Source: Methanocrinis alkalitolerans (GTDB lineage: Archaea; Halobacteriota; Methanosarcinia; Methanotrichales; Methanotrichaceae). Taken from it: DNA of 64,000 nt. Position numbers and translations under genes: made by a program. Below, piece by piece: positions 16,178 through 24,080 of this stretch (the first letter of the stretch is position 1; each line of letters opens with the position of its first letter). The notes below the pieces were generated by a model that saw only the letters and a list, made by a program, of their open reading frames with translations, did not search any database and was not told the DNA's origin. The DNA lies in contig NZ_JARFPL010000005.1 in assembly GCF_029167205.1 (NCBI RefSeq), positions 1 to 64,000 on the forward strand. The letters run 5' to 3'.

Positions 16178-16789
16178 ATGAATGCAGAAGCCAGGCCCAG
16201 GGCCTTCTTGCTGAAGGCCGGCTGCCTTGTTAGGGACGAGGATGGGAATGTCCTCGACGCCCGCTCCTCGGTGACCCTCATCCTCGCCGGCCCCAAAAAG
16301 ATCGTCGTCGACACCGGGAGAGAGGACGAGGCAGGTCAGGTCGCCGAGGCGCTGGCAGCCCACGGCCTCTCCACCGAAGAAATAGACATGGTAATCAACA
16401 CCCACGACCACTCCGACCACTGTGGAAGTAACCGGCTATTCACCAGGGCCCAGGTCCTATCGGGAAAGGTCGAGGCCGAGGATGGGGGGGAGGTTGGCCT
16501 GAAGGAGGGGGATCTCGTCGCTCCCGGCGTCTGGATCATGGAGACCCCTGGCCACACCCCGGATTCCATATCCGTCGTCTGCGAGTCCGGGAGTAGGATC
16601 GTCATCGCCGGAGATGCCCTCCCCTTGATGAGAAACTATCTGAAGTGGGTACCTCCTCGCCTCCATGTAGATCGAGAACTGGCGATGATGAGCATGGAGA
16701 AGATCGTGGAGGTGGCGGATCTGGTGGTCCCTGGCCACGACCACCCGTTCTCAGTTCTGGAGAGGACGAGGGTGACGGGCCTGGGCTGA
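16178..16789 (+). CDS. Metallo-beta-lactamase-fold hydrolase
   Basis: A 203-residue MBL-fold protein with the metal motif NTHDHSDHCG (about residue 70), a distal His in ETPGHTPDS (about 123), the bridging Asp in VIAGDALPL (about 147) and VVPGHDHPF near the end, so a full dinuclear site is likely. Similar small archaeal and MBLAC1-like proteins are hydrolases of unclear substrate. It follows purB by 15 bp and is probably cotranscribed, but I see no functional link. Confidence 0.85.
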   Translation: MNAEARPRAFLLKAGCLVRDEDGNVLDARSSVTLILAGPKKIVVDTGREDEAGQVAEALAAHGLSTEEIDMVINTHDHSDHCGSNRLFTRAQVLSGKVEAEDGGEVGLKEGDLVAPGVWIMETPGHTPDSISVVCESGSRIVIAGDALPLMRNYLKWVPPRLHVDRELAMMSMEKIVEVADLVVPGHDHPFSVLERTRVTGLG

Positions 16790-16926
16790 ACTTCGACCTG
16801 TATCGGCGATCCTTTCCCGGATCCCTGCTAAAAATGTCATCTTGATCTCGCTTATATGCGGCGGCAATCAATCTAAAATGCAAAATAGGCAATCTATTAA
16901 TAGTAAAAAATGTATATGGATCGCCG

Positions 16927-17988
16927 ATGCCGCTTAAACTTACGTCAAAAGAGAAGCTCGTCCTTTACGGCCTGGCCCGGTACCCGGGGCTCAGCGATAT
17001 CGATCTCGCCTCGAAGATCGGCGTCGATCGATCCACCATATTCAAGAGCAAAAGAAAGTTCAGGGATTGGGAGATGGTCCAGCTCCTGAACGTCCCCTCA
17101 GGGGTGGGGGTGGGGGCGGAGATGATGACCGCGATCTTCGCCAGCTACAGCCCCAAAGCTCCGGTGGAGGTGAGGAGGAAGAAGGCTGGGTTCCAGGAAT
17201 GGGTCGACCATCCCCATTCCGTATTTCACTCCGCCACCGACACCGATTCGGTATCCATCGTCTACTCTAAGAGCTTCACCGACTTCAAGATGGTCTTCGA
17301 TCCCGTCATGGACGACTACAGGGACGCGGGGTTCGTCGAGGACATCCGCTGCTGCCATTACCCCTTCTCCCTGACAAGGATCTCCTGGGACTCCGCCCTG
17401 GCGGTGGAGAACACCTTCAATCTCGGCAGAACCGACCTTTTGGAGGAGCCTCCCAAGGAGGAGGAGATCCCCGAGGATTCGGTCAAGCTAACCGATAAGG
17501 ACAGGCTCGCTCTCCACGCCTTCGTCAAGTACCCCGCCCTCTCGGACTTGGAGCTCTCGCGAAGGACGGGGATTTCAAGGCCCACCATATCCGGAAAGAG
17601 GAACAAGTTCTTCCAGAGCGGGCTGTTGACCCGGCAGGCGAACGTCAACTGGAAGAAGATAGGTTGCGAGCTGATGATCTTCTACCACATCAACGTCAGG
17701 CCGAAGGCAACCTCCGACGATATGATGAAGGTCTACTCTTCCTTCCGGAGGATCGGGGCTGCCGTCTACAGCTACATCCAGCCGGGGGAGATCTTCGGGT
17801 CCTTCTTATCCCAGTGCTACGTAGAGATGAAGGAGAGGATGGACCTGGAGCTGAGGGCTCTCGCCGAGGCGGGTCTGATAGAGGAGAGGCCCCTGTACGT
17901 CATAATGCCCCTCCGAGAGCTGAAGGTCCGGAAGGTCGACTTTGCCCCCATGGTCAAGTCGATGCTCGAAGTCGAGACTGACGTATGA
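16927..17988 (+). CDS. Transcription regulator with two winged-helix domains
   Basis: A 353-residue protein with two similar halves. Each half opens with an Lrp/MarR-like helix-turn-helix: LTSKEKLVLYGLARYPGLSD, then IASKIGVDRSTIFKSKRKF-like sequence (about 5-45), and LTDKDRLALHAFVKYPALSD with RRTGISRPTISGKRNKF (about 190-230). The region after each HTH is an unrecognised effector-like domain. A tandem arrangement suggests binding to a long or two-part operator as a monomer. The stop overlaps the dtdA start by four bases (17985-17988), so they are coupled. AT-rich DNA with TATTAATAG lies upstream near 16893. The ligand is unknown. Confidence 0.75.
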   Translation: MPLKLTSKEKLVLYGLARYPGLSDIDLASKIGVDRSTIFKSKRKFRDWEMVQLLNVPSGVGVGAEMMTAIFASYSPKAPVEVRRKKAGFQEWVDHPHSVFHSATDTDSVSIVYSKSFTDFKMVFDPVMDDYRDAGFVEDIRCCHYPFSLTRISWDSALAVENTFNLGRTDLLEEPPKEEEIPEDSVKLTDKDRLALHAFVKYPALSDLELSRRTGISRPTISGKRNKFFQSGLLTRQANVNWKKIGCELMIFYHINVRPKATSDDMMKVYSSFRRIGAAVYSYIQPGEIFGSFLSQCYVEMKERMDLELRALAEAGLIEERPLYVIMPLRELKVRKVDFAPMVKSMLEVETDV

Positions 17989-18815
17989 CCGGCGATATCG
18001 TCGTCGTCGCCACAAGATGCGACCCCGCCAGCCTCAACATCGCCGAGAGTTTGATGAGCCTCGCCCCCTGGGAGGACAAAGGGGGGCTGTTTGCCAGCTT
18101 CAAAGAGCACAGGCTAGTCATCCTCGGGGAGAAGCTGATATCCCTCCGGGGGCTGGAGGAGAGGCTGGGGAGGATGGGCCTATCTCCGGAGCTGATCGTC
18201 TTCGCCTCTAGACACCAGGCGAAGGACGCCGTCCCCCGGCTCTGCGGCCACTTTTCGGGTAACCCCGGAGAAGCTGTCCTGGGCGGCAGCGACAGGGAGC
18301 TGGCGGTTGCGGCTCCGAAGGCCCTGAAGTCCTTCATCTTGAACCTGGCCGCTCTCTCCATGGAGGGGTTTGAGGTGACCGTCGAGGCGACCCACCACGG
18401 CCCTACAGACCTATCGACCCCCTCCTTCTTCGCGGAGATCGGAAGCGGCCCGGAGGAGTGGAGAGATCCCGCGGCTGGCGAGGCTGTGGCCAGGTCTATC
18501 TTGGAGCTTTCGGATCTGAACTCTCCCCCCTTCATAGGCTTTGGCGGGGGGCACTACTTAAAGCGGCAGAATCAGCTCCTCATGGAAACGAATATCGCCT
18601 TCGGTCACCTATTCTCCAACTACCAGGCCGGGGGGCTGGACGCGGAGGTCCTCGAGGAGGCGAGGAGGAAGTCGGGGGCCGTCGGAGCTTACCTCGACCG
18701 AAAGTCCCTCCGGTCGGCGGATAAGAGGAAGATCATCGAAGGGCTGGAGGAGATCGGCCTTCCGGCCATGATTGAGGGGGAGATAAGGGAGATCTATCCC
18801 CTGGAGATACGATAG
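17985..18815 (+). CDS. dtdA: D-aminoacyl-tRNA deacylase, archaeal type
   Basis: A 276-residue zinc enzyme that hydrolyses D-aminoacyl-tRNAs (GEK1/DtdA family), which removes misacylated D-amino acids in archaea and plants. Family landmarks are VFASRHQAKDAVPRLCGHF (about 66), VEATHHGPTDLSTPSFFAEI (about 130) and FIGFGGGHYLKRQNQL (about 182), whose His/Asp residues serve metal binding and catalysis. Length is typical. It is translationally coupled to the upstream regulator. Confidence 0.93.
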   Translation: MTGDIVVVATRCDPASLNIAESLMSLAPWEDKGGLFASFKEHRLVILGEKLISLRGLEERLGRMGLSPELIVFASRHQAKDAVPRLCGHFSGNPGEAVLGGSDRELAVAAPKALKSFILNLAALSMEGFEVTVEATHHGPTDLSTPSFFAEIGSGPEEWRDPAAGEAVARSILELSDLNSPPFIGFGGGHYLKRQNQLLMETNIAFGHLFSNYQAGGLDAEVLEEARRKSGAVGAYLDRKSLRSADKRKIIEGLEEIGLPAMIEGEIREIYPLEIR

Positions 18816-19093
18816 CCCCTCTGTCTAAAGGCTTCAGCGACCTCAGTCGCCTCGCCTCTCTTGCTTCATAACCCCTGCATCTGGTGCTGACTCATCTTCT
18901 CGAAACGGTTCCAAAATCAGAATACGAATTTGATATAACTAAAGTCAGCTTTATCGCTGATCAATCTTTGTTAATAATAAGAAACTGTTAAATACAAGAA
19001 TATACCTCTGTAAGCCGTCGAAAGAAGACATTTCCCCTTGATGGAGGTTTGGATTATGGAGAGCTGTATAATAACTATTGAGGTAACTTTTTT

Positions 19094-20125
19094 ATGATGG
19101 CCGCCGTGCTGGAGGGGCCTGGAAGGATGAACCTCCGGGAGGTGGAGGATCCGAAATGTCCTCCCGGAGGTCTCCTCTTGAAGGTGGTGGCCTCCTCGAT
19201 ATGCAGCACCGACGTCAAGATGTACGAACGCGGCCAGAGAGACCTCGTCTATCCCCGGATCCTGGGCCACGAGATCTCCGGGTTCGTCTCCGAGAGGGAC
19301 GGCCGGGGCCCAGGAGTCGGCGAGAGGGTCCAGATCTACCCTGGGGTCTACTGCGGAAGCTGCCCCTCCTGCCGGAGTAAGGCAGAAAACCTATGCGAGC
19401 GGATCAGGATCATCGGCTTCAACCTCGACGGCGGGTTCACCGAGTATCTCGCGGTTCCAAGGGCGTCTGTGGAGAACGGATCCGTCAACCCCATCCCCGA
19501 TGACTTAGATTTCGAGGAGGCGGCCCTGGCGGAGCCCCTCGCCTGCTGCATAAACTCCCAGGAGCTGGCGGGGGTTGGCGTCGGAGATTCCGTCCTGATC
19601 TTTGGGGCGGGTCCTGCAGGGCTCCTTCATGCCATGCTGGCCCGCCTGAGGGGGGCGTCGGTGGTAGCCGTAGCGGAGCCCTTGGATCGCCGGGCGCGCC
19701 TCGCCCGATCCTCAGCGGATCTCGTCGTCGATCCCAATAGGGAGGATCTCTTCGATCTCGGGATGGACCTGACGGCAGGAAGGGGCTTCGACGTCATAAT
19801 CCTCGCCAGCCGGGACGTTCTCGTCGACTCCGAATTATTTTCTCTCCTAGCCACCCGAGGCAGGATATCTCTTTTCTCAGGGCTCCCCCCGAACCTCGCC
19901 TCGGCGAGGCTGGACTTGAACCGGCTCCACTACCGGGAACATATGATCGTCGGCTCCTATGGATGCACCCCCGCCCAGAACCGGAAGGCTCTGGAGCTGA
20001 TCCCGGGGCGCATCGACGTCCGCCGTCTGATCACCGAGAGGATCTCCCTGCGGGAGATCATGAGGGGGATGGAGCACGTCGGCGAGCGCCGGGGGCTGAA
20101 GGCGGTGGTGGCCGATTCTGGATAG
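19094..20125 (+). CDS. Zinc-dependent medium-chain alcohol dehydrogenase family protein
   Basis: A 343-residue MDR enzyme. The catalytic zinc ligand Cys is in ASSICSTDVKMYERG (about 36), GHEISG holds the His-Glu (about 58), and the structural zinc cysteines are in YCGSCPSCRSKAENLC. VLIFGAGPAGLLHAMLAR (about 163-180) is the NAD(P) Rossmann motif. It resembles sorbitol or threonine dehydrogenase-like sugar and polyol oxidoreductases; the substrate is not predictable. The start follows GAGGTAA by seven bases, and there is an ATGATG pair so the exact codon is ambiguous by one residue. TATA-like TGTATAATAAC lies near 19065. Confidence 0.85.
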   Translation: MMAAVLEGPGRMNLREVEDPKCPPGGLLLKVVASSICSTDVKMYERGQRDLVYPRILGHEISGFVSERDGRGPGVGERVQIYPGVYCGSCPSCRSKAENLCERIRIIGFNLDGGFTEYLAVPRASVENGSVNPIPDDLDFEEAALAEPLACCINSQELAGVGVGDSVLIFGAGPAGLLHAMLARLRGASVVAVAEPLDRRARLARSSADLVVDPNREDLFDLGMDLTAGRGFDVIILASRDVLVDSELFSLLATRGRISLFSGLPPNLASARLDLNRLHYREHMIVGSYGCTPAQNRKALELIPGRIDVRRLITERISLREIMRGMEHVGERRGLKAVVADSG

Positions 20126-20189
20126 CGATCCTGTCCGGATGGCGGTCGTAATCATACGGATCGGACTGATTTGGATGGAGTGATCGGAT

Positions 20190-21299
20190 TTGGATGATGG
20201 AGCGAAGCTCTTTGGGTCGCGGTTGAACCGTCTGATAGCCGGAGAAAGCCTTTCGAGAGATGAGGCCAGGGAGATGTTCACCCAGGTGATCTCTGATGAG
20301 CAGCCCGACGCCCATCAGGGGGCGTTTCTGGCGGCGATCACCGCCAAGGGTCCCACCTCCGACGAGATCGCAGGAGGGTGGGATGCGATCTACGACCTTG
20401 ACACCTTCAAGGTGTCTCCCAGGGTCTCCGGAGAGCTCTTCGAGAACTGCGGGACGGGGATGGACGCCGTCGATACCTTCAACATCTCCACCGCGGCGTC
20501 GATCGTCGCCGCCGCCGCAGGGGTCCCCATGGCAAAGCACGGGGCCAGGGCGATAACCTCCCGGTGCGGGACCGTCGACATCCTGGAAGTTTTTGGGGTG
20601 GAGGTGGAGGCGGACCCCGGGATCGTTGTAGGGAGCATCGAGAGGGCGGGGATAGGAATCTTCAACGGCATGAGCCCCAAAGTCCACCCCCTGGGTCTGG
20701 GCCGGATCCTGGCTAAGATCAGGTTCGGGACGGTCCTGAACATAGCCGGGTCCCTGGCGAACCCGGCGATGCCCCGCAGGGGCCTGCGGGGGGTCTACTC
20801 AAAGGATCTGGTCGTTACAATCGCCGAGGCGATGAAGAAGATAGGCTACTCCAGGGCGATGGTCGTCCACGGCCTCTCTGCCGACGGCAAACGCGGTATG
20901 GACGAGGTATCTCCATCGGGGAAGACCTTCGTCGCCGAAGTTGGGGAAGACGGCAGGATCGCCACCTTCGAGGTATCTCCGAGAGACTTCGGGGCAGGAT
21001 CGGTGGACGAGAACCTCCTCCTCCCCCGGGAAGATCGGGTCGAGGAGGCGGTGGAGCTCTTAAGGGTCCTCTCCGGGATGGAGAGGGGTCCCAGGGAGAT
21101 GGCGGTATGCATCAACTCCGCGCCCGTCCTCTGCACCGCCGGGAAGGCCGACGGCCTGCGGGAGGGTTTCTCGATATCTAAGGATCTCATCAGGTCCGGT
21201 GGTGCCATAGATAAGCTCGCCGACTGGGTCGCCTCCCAGAACTCCGACCCCCTCGCCGGGGCTGAGAGGCTGGAGCTTCTCATCGATATGGCCAGCTGA
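20190..21299 (+). CDS. Anthranilate phosphoribosyltransferase-like (TrpD family) protein, divergent
   Basis: A 369-residue member of the TrpD/nucleoside phosphorylase superfamily. The order of motifs is kept but altered: ENCGTGMDAVDTFNISTAAS replaces the usual GTGGDG segment, AKHGARAITSRCGTVDILEV replaces KHGNR and SGSAD, and FGTVLNIAGSLANPAMPRRG replaces the NxLGPLxNP element. These sites bind PRPP and anthranilate, so the substrate may differ. No other trp genes are near. The start is TTG 20190 with GGAGTG seven bases upstream. A dehydrogenase gene precedes it on the same strand. Confidence 0.75.
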   Translation: MDDGAKLFGSRLNRLIAGESLSRDEAREMFTQVISDEQPDAHQGAFLAAITAKGPTSDEIAGGWDAIYDLDTFKVSPRVSGELFENCGTGMDAVDTFNISTAASIVAAAAGVPMAKHGARAITSRCGTVDILEVFGVEVEADPGIVVGSIERAGIGIFNGMSPKVHPLGLGRILAKIRFGTVLNIAGSLANPAMPRRGLRGVYSKDLVVTIAEAMKKIGYSRAMVVHGLSADGKRGMDEVSPSGKTFVAEVGEDGRIATFEVSPRDFGAGSVDENLLLPREDRVEEAVELLRVLSGMERGPREMAVCINSAPVLCTAGKADGLREGFSISKDLIRSGGAIDKLADWVASQNSDPLAGAERLELLIDMAS

Positions 21300-21422
21300 T
21301 GGGAAGATCAACGAGGCGGCTTAGAGGCGGCCTCAGAAGATCGACGGGGGTGGAGAGGCGTATGCTCCTCAGCAGCCGATCCCGTCTCTTATGCTGCGAG
21401 ATAACGGCATCCTCAAACCCGG

Positions 21423-21983
21423 TCAATCCGCACCCGTCGCCTTTTCATCTCGGATCTCCAAAATCCCAGAGACCTTGGCGAGGTACCCTTCCATGTAATC
21501 GTCGCAGACCTTCCACTCGACGTCGACATCGATCTCCGCCATGATCTCCTGGAGCTGGACCTTCACCTGGTCCCAGGGGTACTTGTTCGCAGATCTGCAA
21601 AGCTCCGTCAGTAGCCGCAGGGTGGGGACGAAGATCTTCTTGAACTCCGACCTTATGAAGGCCATGAACGGCTCTGAGAGGTCCCGGTAGACGTAGGACC
21701 GCAGCTCCGCCAGGAGCTCGTACTGGGCGTGACAGGGGTCGTCGTAGGGGTCGAGGGACTCCCTCTCCCAGTGCTCCCCGAGGCTCTGATAGCCCTTCTT
21801 GATCATATCGTCGACCCTCCTCCTCCCCGCCCCGTCGCCGATCTCGGCGGCGAGCTTGTAGCCGGTCAGCCGGAGCCGGAGGAGCTGGACCCTCCCCTCC
21901 TCGAAGGTGAGGTTGAGATGAAACCTGCCGAGGTAGTCTGCCATGTGGTCCAGCCTCGTCTCCGGATCGAAGGTGACGGCCAT
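21423..21983 (-). CDS. Conserved-looking hypothetical soluble protein
   Basis: A 186-residue helix-rich protein with no recognised motif. It has FDPETRLDHMADYLGRFHLN at the start, then many charged and aromatic residues (HWERESLDPYDDPCHAQYEL), with no signal peptide or transmembrane segment. The frame stays open to 22073, but ATG 21983 is favoured because GGGGGAT stands nine bases upstream and the extra 30 residues are low-complexity. A minus-strand TATA element (GATATATAAG) lies near 22090. Confidence 0.65.
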   Translation of the reverse strand: MAVTFDPETRLDHMADYLGRFHLNLTFEEGRVQLLRLRLTGYKLAAEIGDGAGRRRVDDMIKKGYQSLGEHWERESLDPYDDPCHAQYELLAELRSYVYRDLSEPFMAFIRSEFKKIFVPTLRLLTELCRSANKYPWDQVKVQLQEIMAEIDVDVEWKVCDDYMEGYLAKVSGILEIRDEKATGAD

Positions 21984-22160
21984 CGGATCAGATCCCCCGG
22001 GGCCTGGAGGCTCCTGAAGCCAGCCGTTCTGACCTCTCACGGCTCTGCGATCCGCCTGATTTTCGAGACCCATTCATATTGGGACTTATATATCTTCAGA
22101 GTTTAAGACCTTTGGCCCCGGATCAAACGGTGCCGCCCTTTGAGCCCTCGACGATGGGGG

Positions 22161-22170
22161 CATAAATTTA
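22161..22170 (+). promoter_or_regulatory. TATA box for the DGGGP synthase gene
   Basis: CATAAATTTA lies about 50 bases before ATG 22219 in the short divergent region and fits an archaeal TATA element. Confidence 0.45.
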
Positions 22171-22218
22171 TCCATAGATGAGAGCTAAGTCAGATCCGTC
22201 GGGAGGATTTGGAGGATA

Positions 22219-23040
22219 ATGGTGCAGGTATATCTGGAGATTATGAGGCCCGGAAACTGTCTATTGGCCGGGATAGCCGCACTGATCGGCCTCCTGGTGG
22301 CCGGCAGCAGCCCCGACCCCCTCACCCTCGCCCTGGTCTTCTTCGCGGTCTTCGCGGTGACGGGGGCGGGAAACGGCATCAACGACTACTTCGACCGGGA
22401 GATCGACGCCATCAACAGGCCCCGCCGGCCTATACCCAGCGGGAGGATCAGCCCGGATTGGGCGAGGGGCTGGTCGGTCGTCCTCTTCGCCACCGGGTCC
22501 GCCCTCGCTCTATTCATAAACGCCCTCGCCTTCGCCATAGCCGTCGCAAACTCGATCCTCCTCTACCTCTATGCCAGAAACCTGAAGGTGACGCCCTTCG
22601 CCGGAAACCTCGCCGTCGGGTACCTGACGGGATCGACGTTCCTCTTCGGCGGAGCGGCAGGAGGGAACGTCGGCATAACCGTCTTCCTCTTCAGCCTCGC
22701 GGCCCTGGCGACCCTGGCAAGGGAGATCGAGAAGGACATCGAGGACGTCGCCGGCGACAGCGCCAGTGGAGCCAGGACCCTGCCGATAGTCATCGGCGAG
22801 AGGAGGTCGTCCTTCCTCGCCGCCCTCTTCGTCGTCGCGGCGATCGTCTTAAGCTACCTCGCACCCCTGGGGAGGGCCTACCTCGTCGCCGTCACCGTCG
22901 CAGACCTCCTATTTCTTGTGGCCCTCGCGAGGATCCTCCAAGGGGACGCTCCCAGGGCCCAGAAGATGCTGAAGGCGGGGATGACGGCCGCCCTGGTGGC
23001 GTTCATGGTGGCGGCGGCCTCGGGGCTGGGGTATCTTTAA
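22219..23040 (+). CDS. Digeranylgeranylglyceryl phosphate synthase
   Basis: A UbiA-family membrane enzyme (273 residues, about eight helices) that adds the second geranylgeranyl chain to geranylgeranylglyceryl phosphate in archaeal ether-lipid synthesis. Characteristic sites are the N-terminal VYLEIMRPGNCLLAGIAALI, the first aspartate motif GNGINDYFDREIDAINRPRR (about 50-70) with PIPSGRIS, and the second REIEKDIEDVAGD (about 175). Starts at ATG 22219 after GGAGGA. The sequence is much closer to the archaeal lipid enzyme than the UbiA protein at 6269, which lacks the NRPxRPIPSG segment. Confidence 0.92.
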   Translation: MVQVYLEIMRPGNCLLAGIAALIGLLVAGSSPDPLTLALVFFAVFAVTGAGNGINDYFDREIDAINRPRRPIPSGRISPDWARGWSVVLFATGSALALFINALAFAIAVANSILLYLYARNLKVTPFAGNLAVGYLTGSTFLFGGAAGGNVGITVFLFSLAALATLAREIEKDIEDVAGDSASGARTLPIVIGERRSSFLAALFVVAAIVLSYLAPLGRAYLVAVTVADLLFLVALARILQGDAPRAQKMLKAGMTAALVAFMVAAASGLGYL

Positions 23041-23146
23041 AGGGGGTACCGGCTGGATAGACGGGCATTTCAGAGGTAAGCCGCCCGGAGACGGCGAAGA
23101 TGAAATAAAGCGCGCAAAAAAGGTCCCGAGTCTGAAGACTGCCCCA

Positions 23147-23434
23147 TCATCGGAGTCGCAGAAGGCTCAAGATCCGCCGCCATCCGCCGGATGAGGGGCG
23201 GCTGCGGCCCTGGCCACCGCCGCCACACCCGGGGCAGATCTTCGTCTCCTCCAGGGCTTCGGTGCAGATCGCCCTTCTGACCAGGATCTTCCCTCCTCCT
23301 CCGCAGAGTTCGCACTCCTTCTCCCCTGGGATGATGGTCACCTCCAAAACCCCGGCCCTTCCTTCCATCATCCCTCCCTCACCTTTCCCCATCCTTCCCT
23401 CACCTTTCCTCATCCCTCCCTCACCTTCCTCCAT
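23147..23434 (-). CDS. Small zinc-finger protein with DnaJ-like Cys motifs
   Basis: A protein of up to 95 residues with CELCGGGGKILV and, 22 residues later, CPGCGGGGQG, two CxxCxGxG motifs like the zinc centre of DnaJ. The N-terminal GEGGMRKGEGRMGKGEGGM comes from an imperfect 15-bp DNA repeat (about 23376-23432) and may be untranslated; the true start could be the ATG pair near 23372 or later. No J-domain is present. It may bind RNA or protein, but the function is not known. Confidence 0.6.
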   Translation of the reverse strand: MEEGEGGMRKGEGRMGKGEGGMMEGRAGVLEVTIIPGEKECELCGGGGKILVRRAICTEALEETKICPGCGGGGQGRSRPSSGGWRRILSLLRLR

Positions 23435-23465
23435 CCCACCATCATCCTTCCACCAGTCGACGTTT

Positions 23466-24053
23466 CTAAGGCCGCCATCTCGACCTGATCCCGGCGGCTC
23501 CTGCGTAGAGGATCGGCGCCAGGAGGGCGTTTGATAAGATCGTCGGCACCCCCACCTTCATAAAGGAGGGGGCGACGAATCCGACGAGGCCGATCCTCCC
23601 GTCGGCTATCGCCTCGACTATCCCGGCGCCTCCCCGGGCCAGCTCTGGAAACGAGAGGATACCATAGTAGCTGGCGAGGACGAAGGCGAGGAAGCTTGAG
23701 GCCGTCGCGATGACGACAGCGGCCGAGACCGCCCCCGGCCGCAGAGAGCCGTCCTCACCCCTCAGTCTATCTGCGGCGATCTTGCAGGAGACGATCCCCG
23801 CCATGTGGGCAGGGACATTGGCGAGGGGGAAGGGGGCTGCAGTGGCGGTGGCGAGGGCGAGGCCGGTGGCGAGGCCCACAATGGAGGCCTGCGAGAGGGA
23901 CATCCGGATCAGAAGGACGATGAGGCAGTAGAAGGATATCGATATTCCGAACTGGAGATCGCCGGTGATCGATCCAGAGAACCTCATCAGGTAGTGGACC
24001 GACCAGGCGAGGGCTATCAGGAGGCCCGTGAGGGCGATATCTTTGGAGTTCAT
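23466..24053 (-). CDS. ECF-type transporter S-component-like membrane protein
   Basis: A 195-residue membrane protein with about six helices. The start SKDIALTGLLIALAWSVHYL, the short charged loops and the overall size resemble substrate-binding S components of energy-coupling factor vitamin transporters. Its substrate cannot be told and no EcfA/EcfT genes lie beside it, so it may share a distant energising module. The family assignment is by general pattern, not a diagnostic motif. Confidence 0.6.
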   Translation of the reverse strand: MNSKDIALTGLLIALAWSVHYLMRFSGSITGDLQFGISISFYCLIVLLIRMSLSQASIVGLATGLALATATAAPFPLANVPAHMAGIVSCKIAADRLRGEDGSLRPGAVSAAVVIATASSFLAFVLASYYGILSFPELARGGAGIVEAIADGRIGLVGFVAPSFMKVGVPTILSNALLAPILYAGAAGIRSRWRP

Positions 24054-24080
24054 AATGCCTCTACACCTTAATCGACTCCC

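Noticed and set aside
23376..23432. Tandem short repeats as a possible CRISPR array
   Set aside because: Units of about 15 bp (CCCTCACCTTTCC type) lie head to tail without spacers and only encode a GEGGM run, so this is a simple repeat. No CRISPR array or cas gene was seen in the window.
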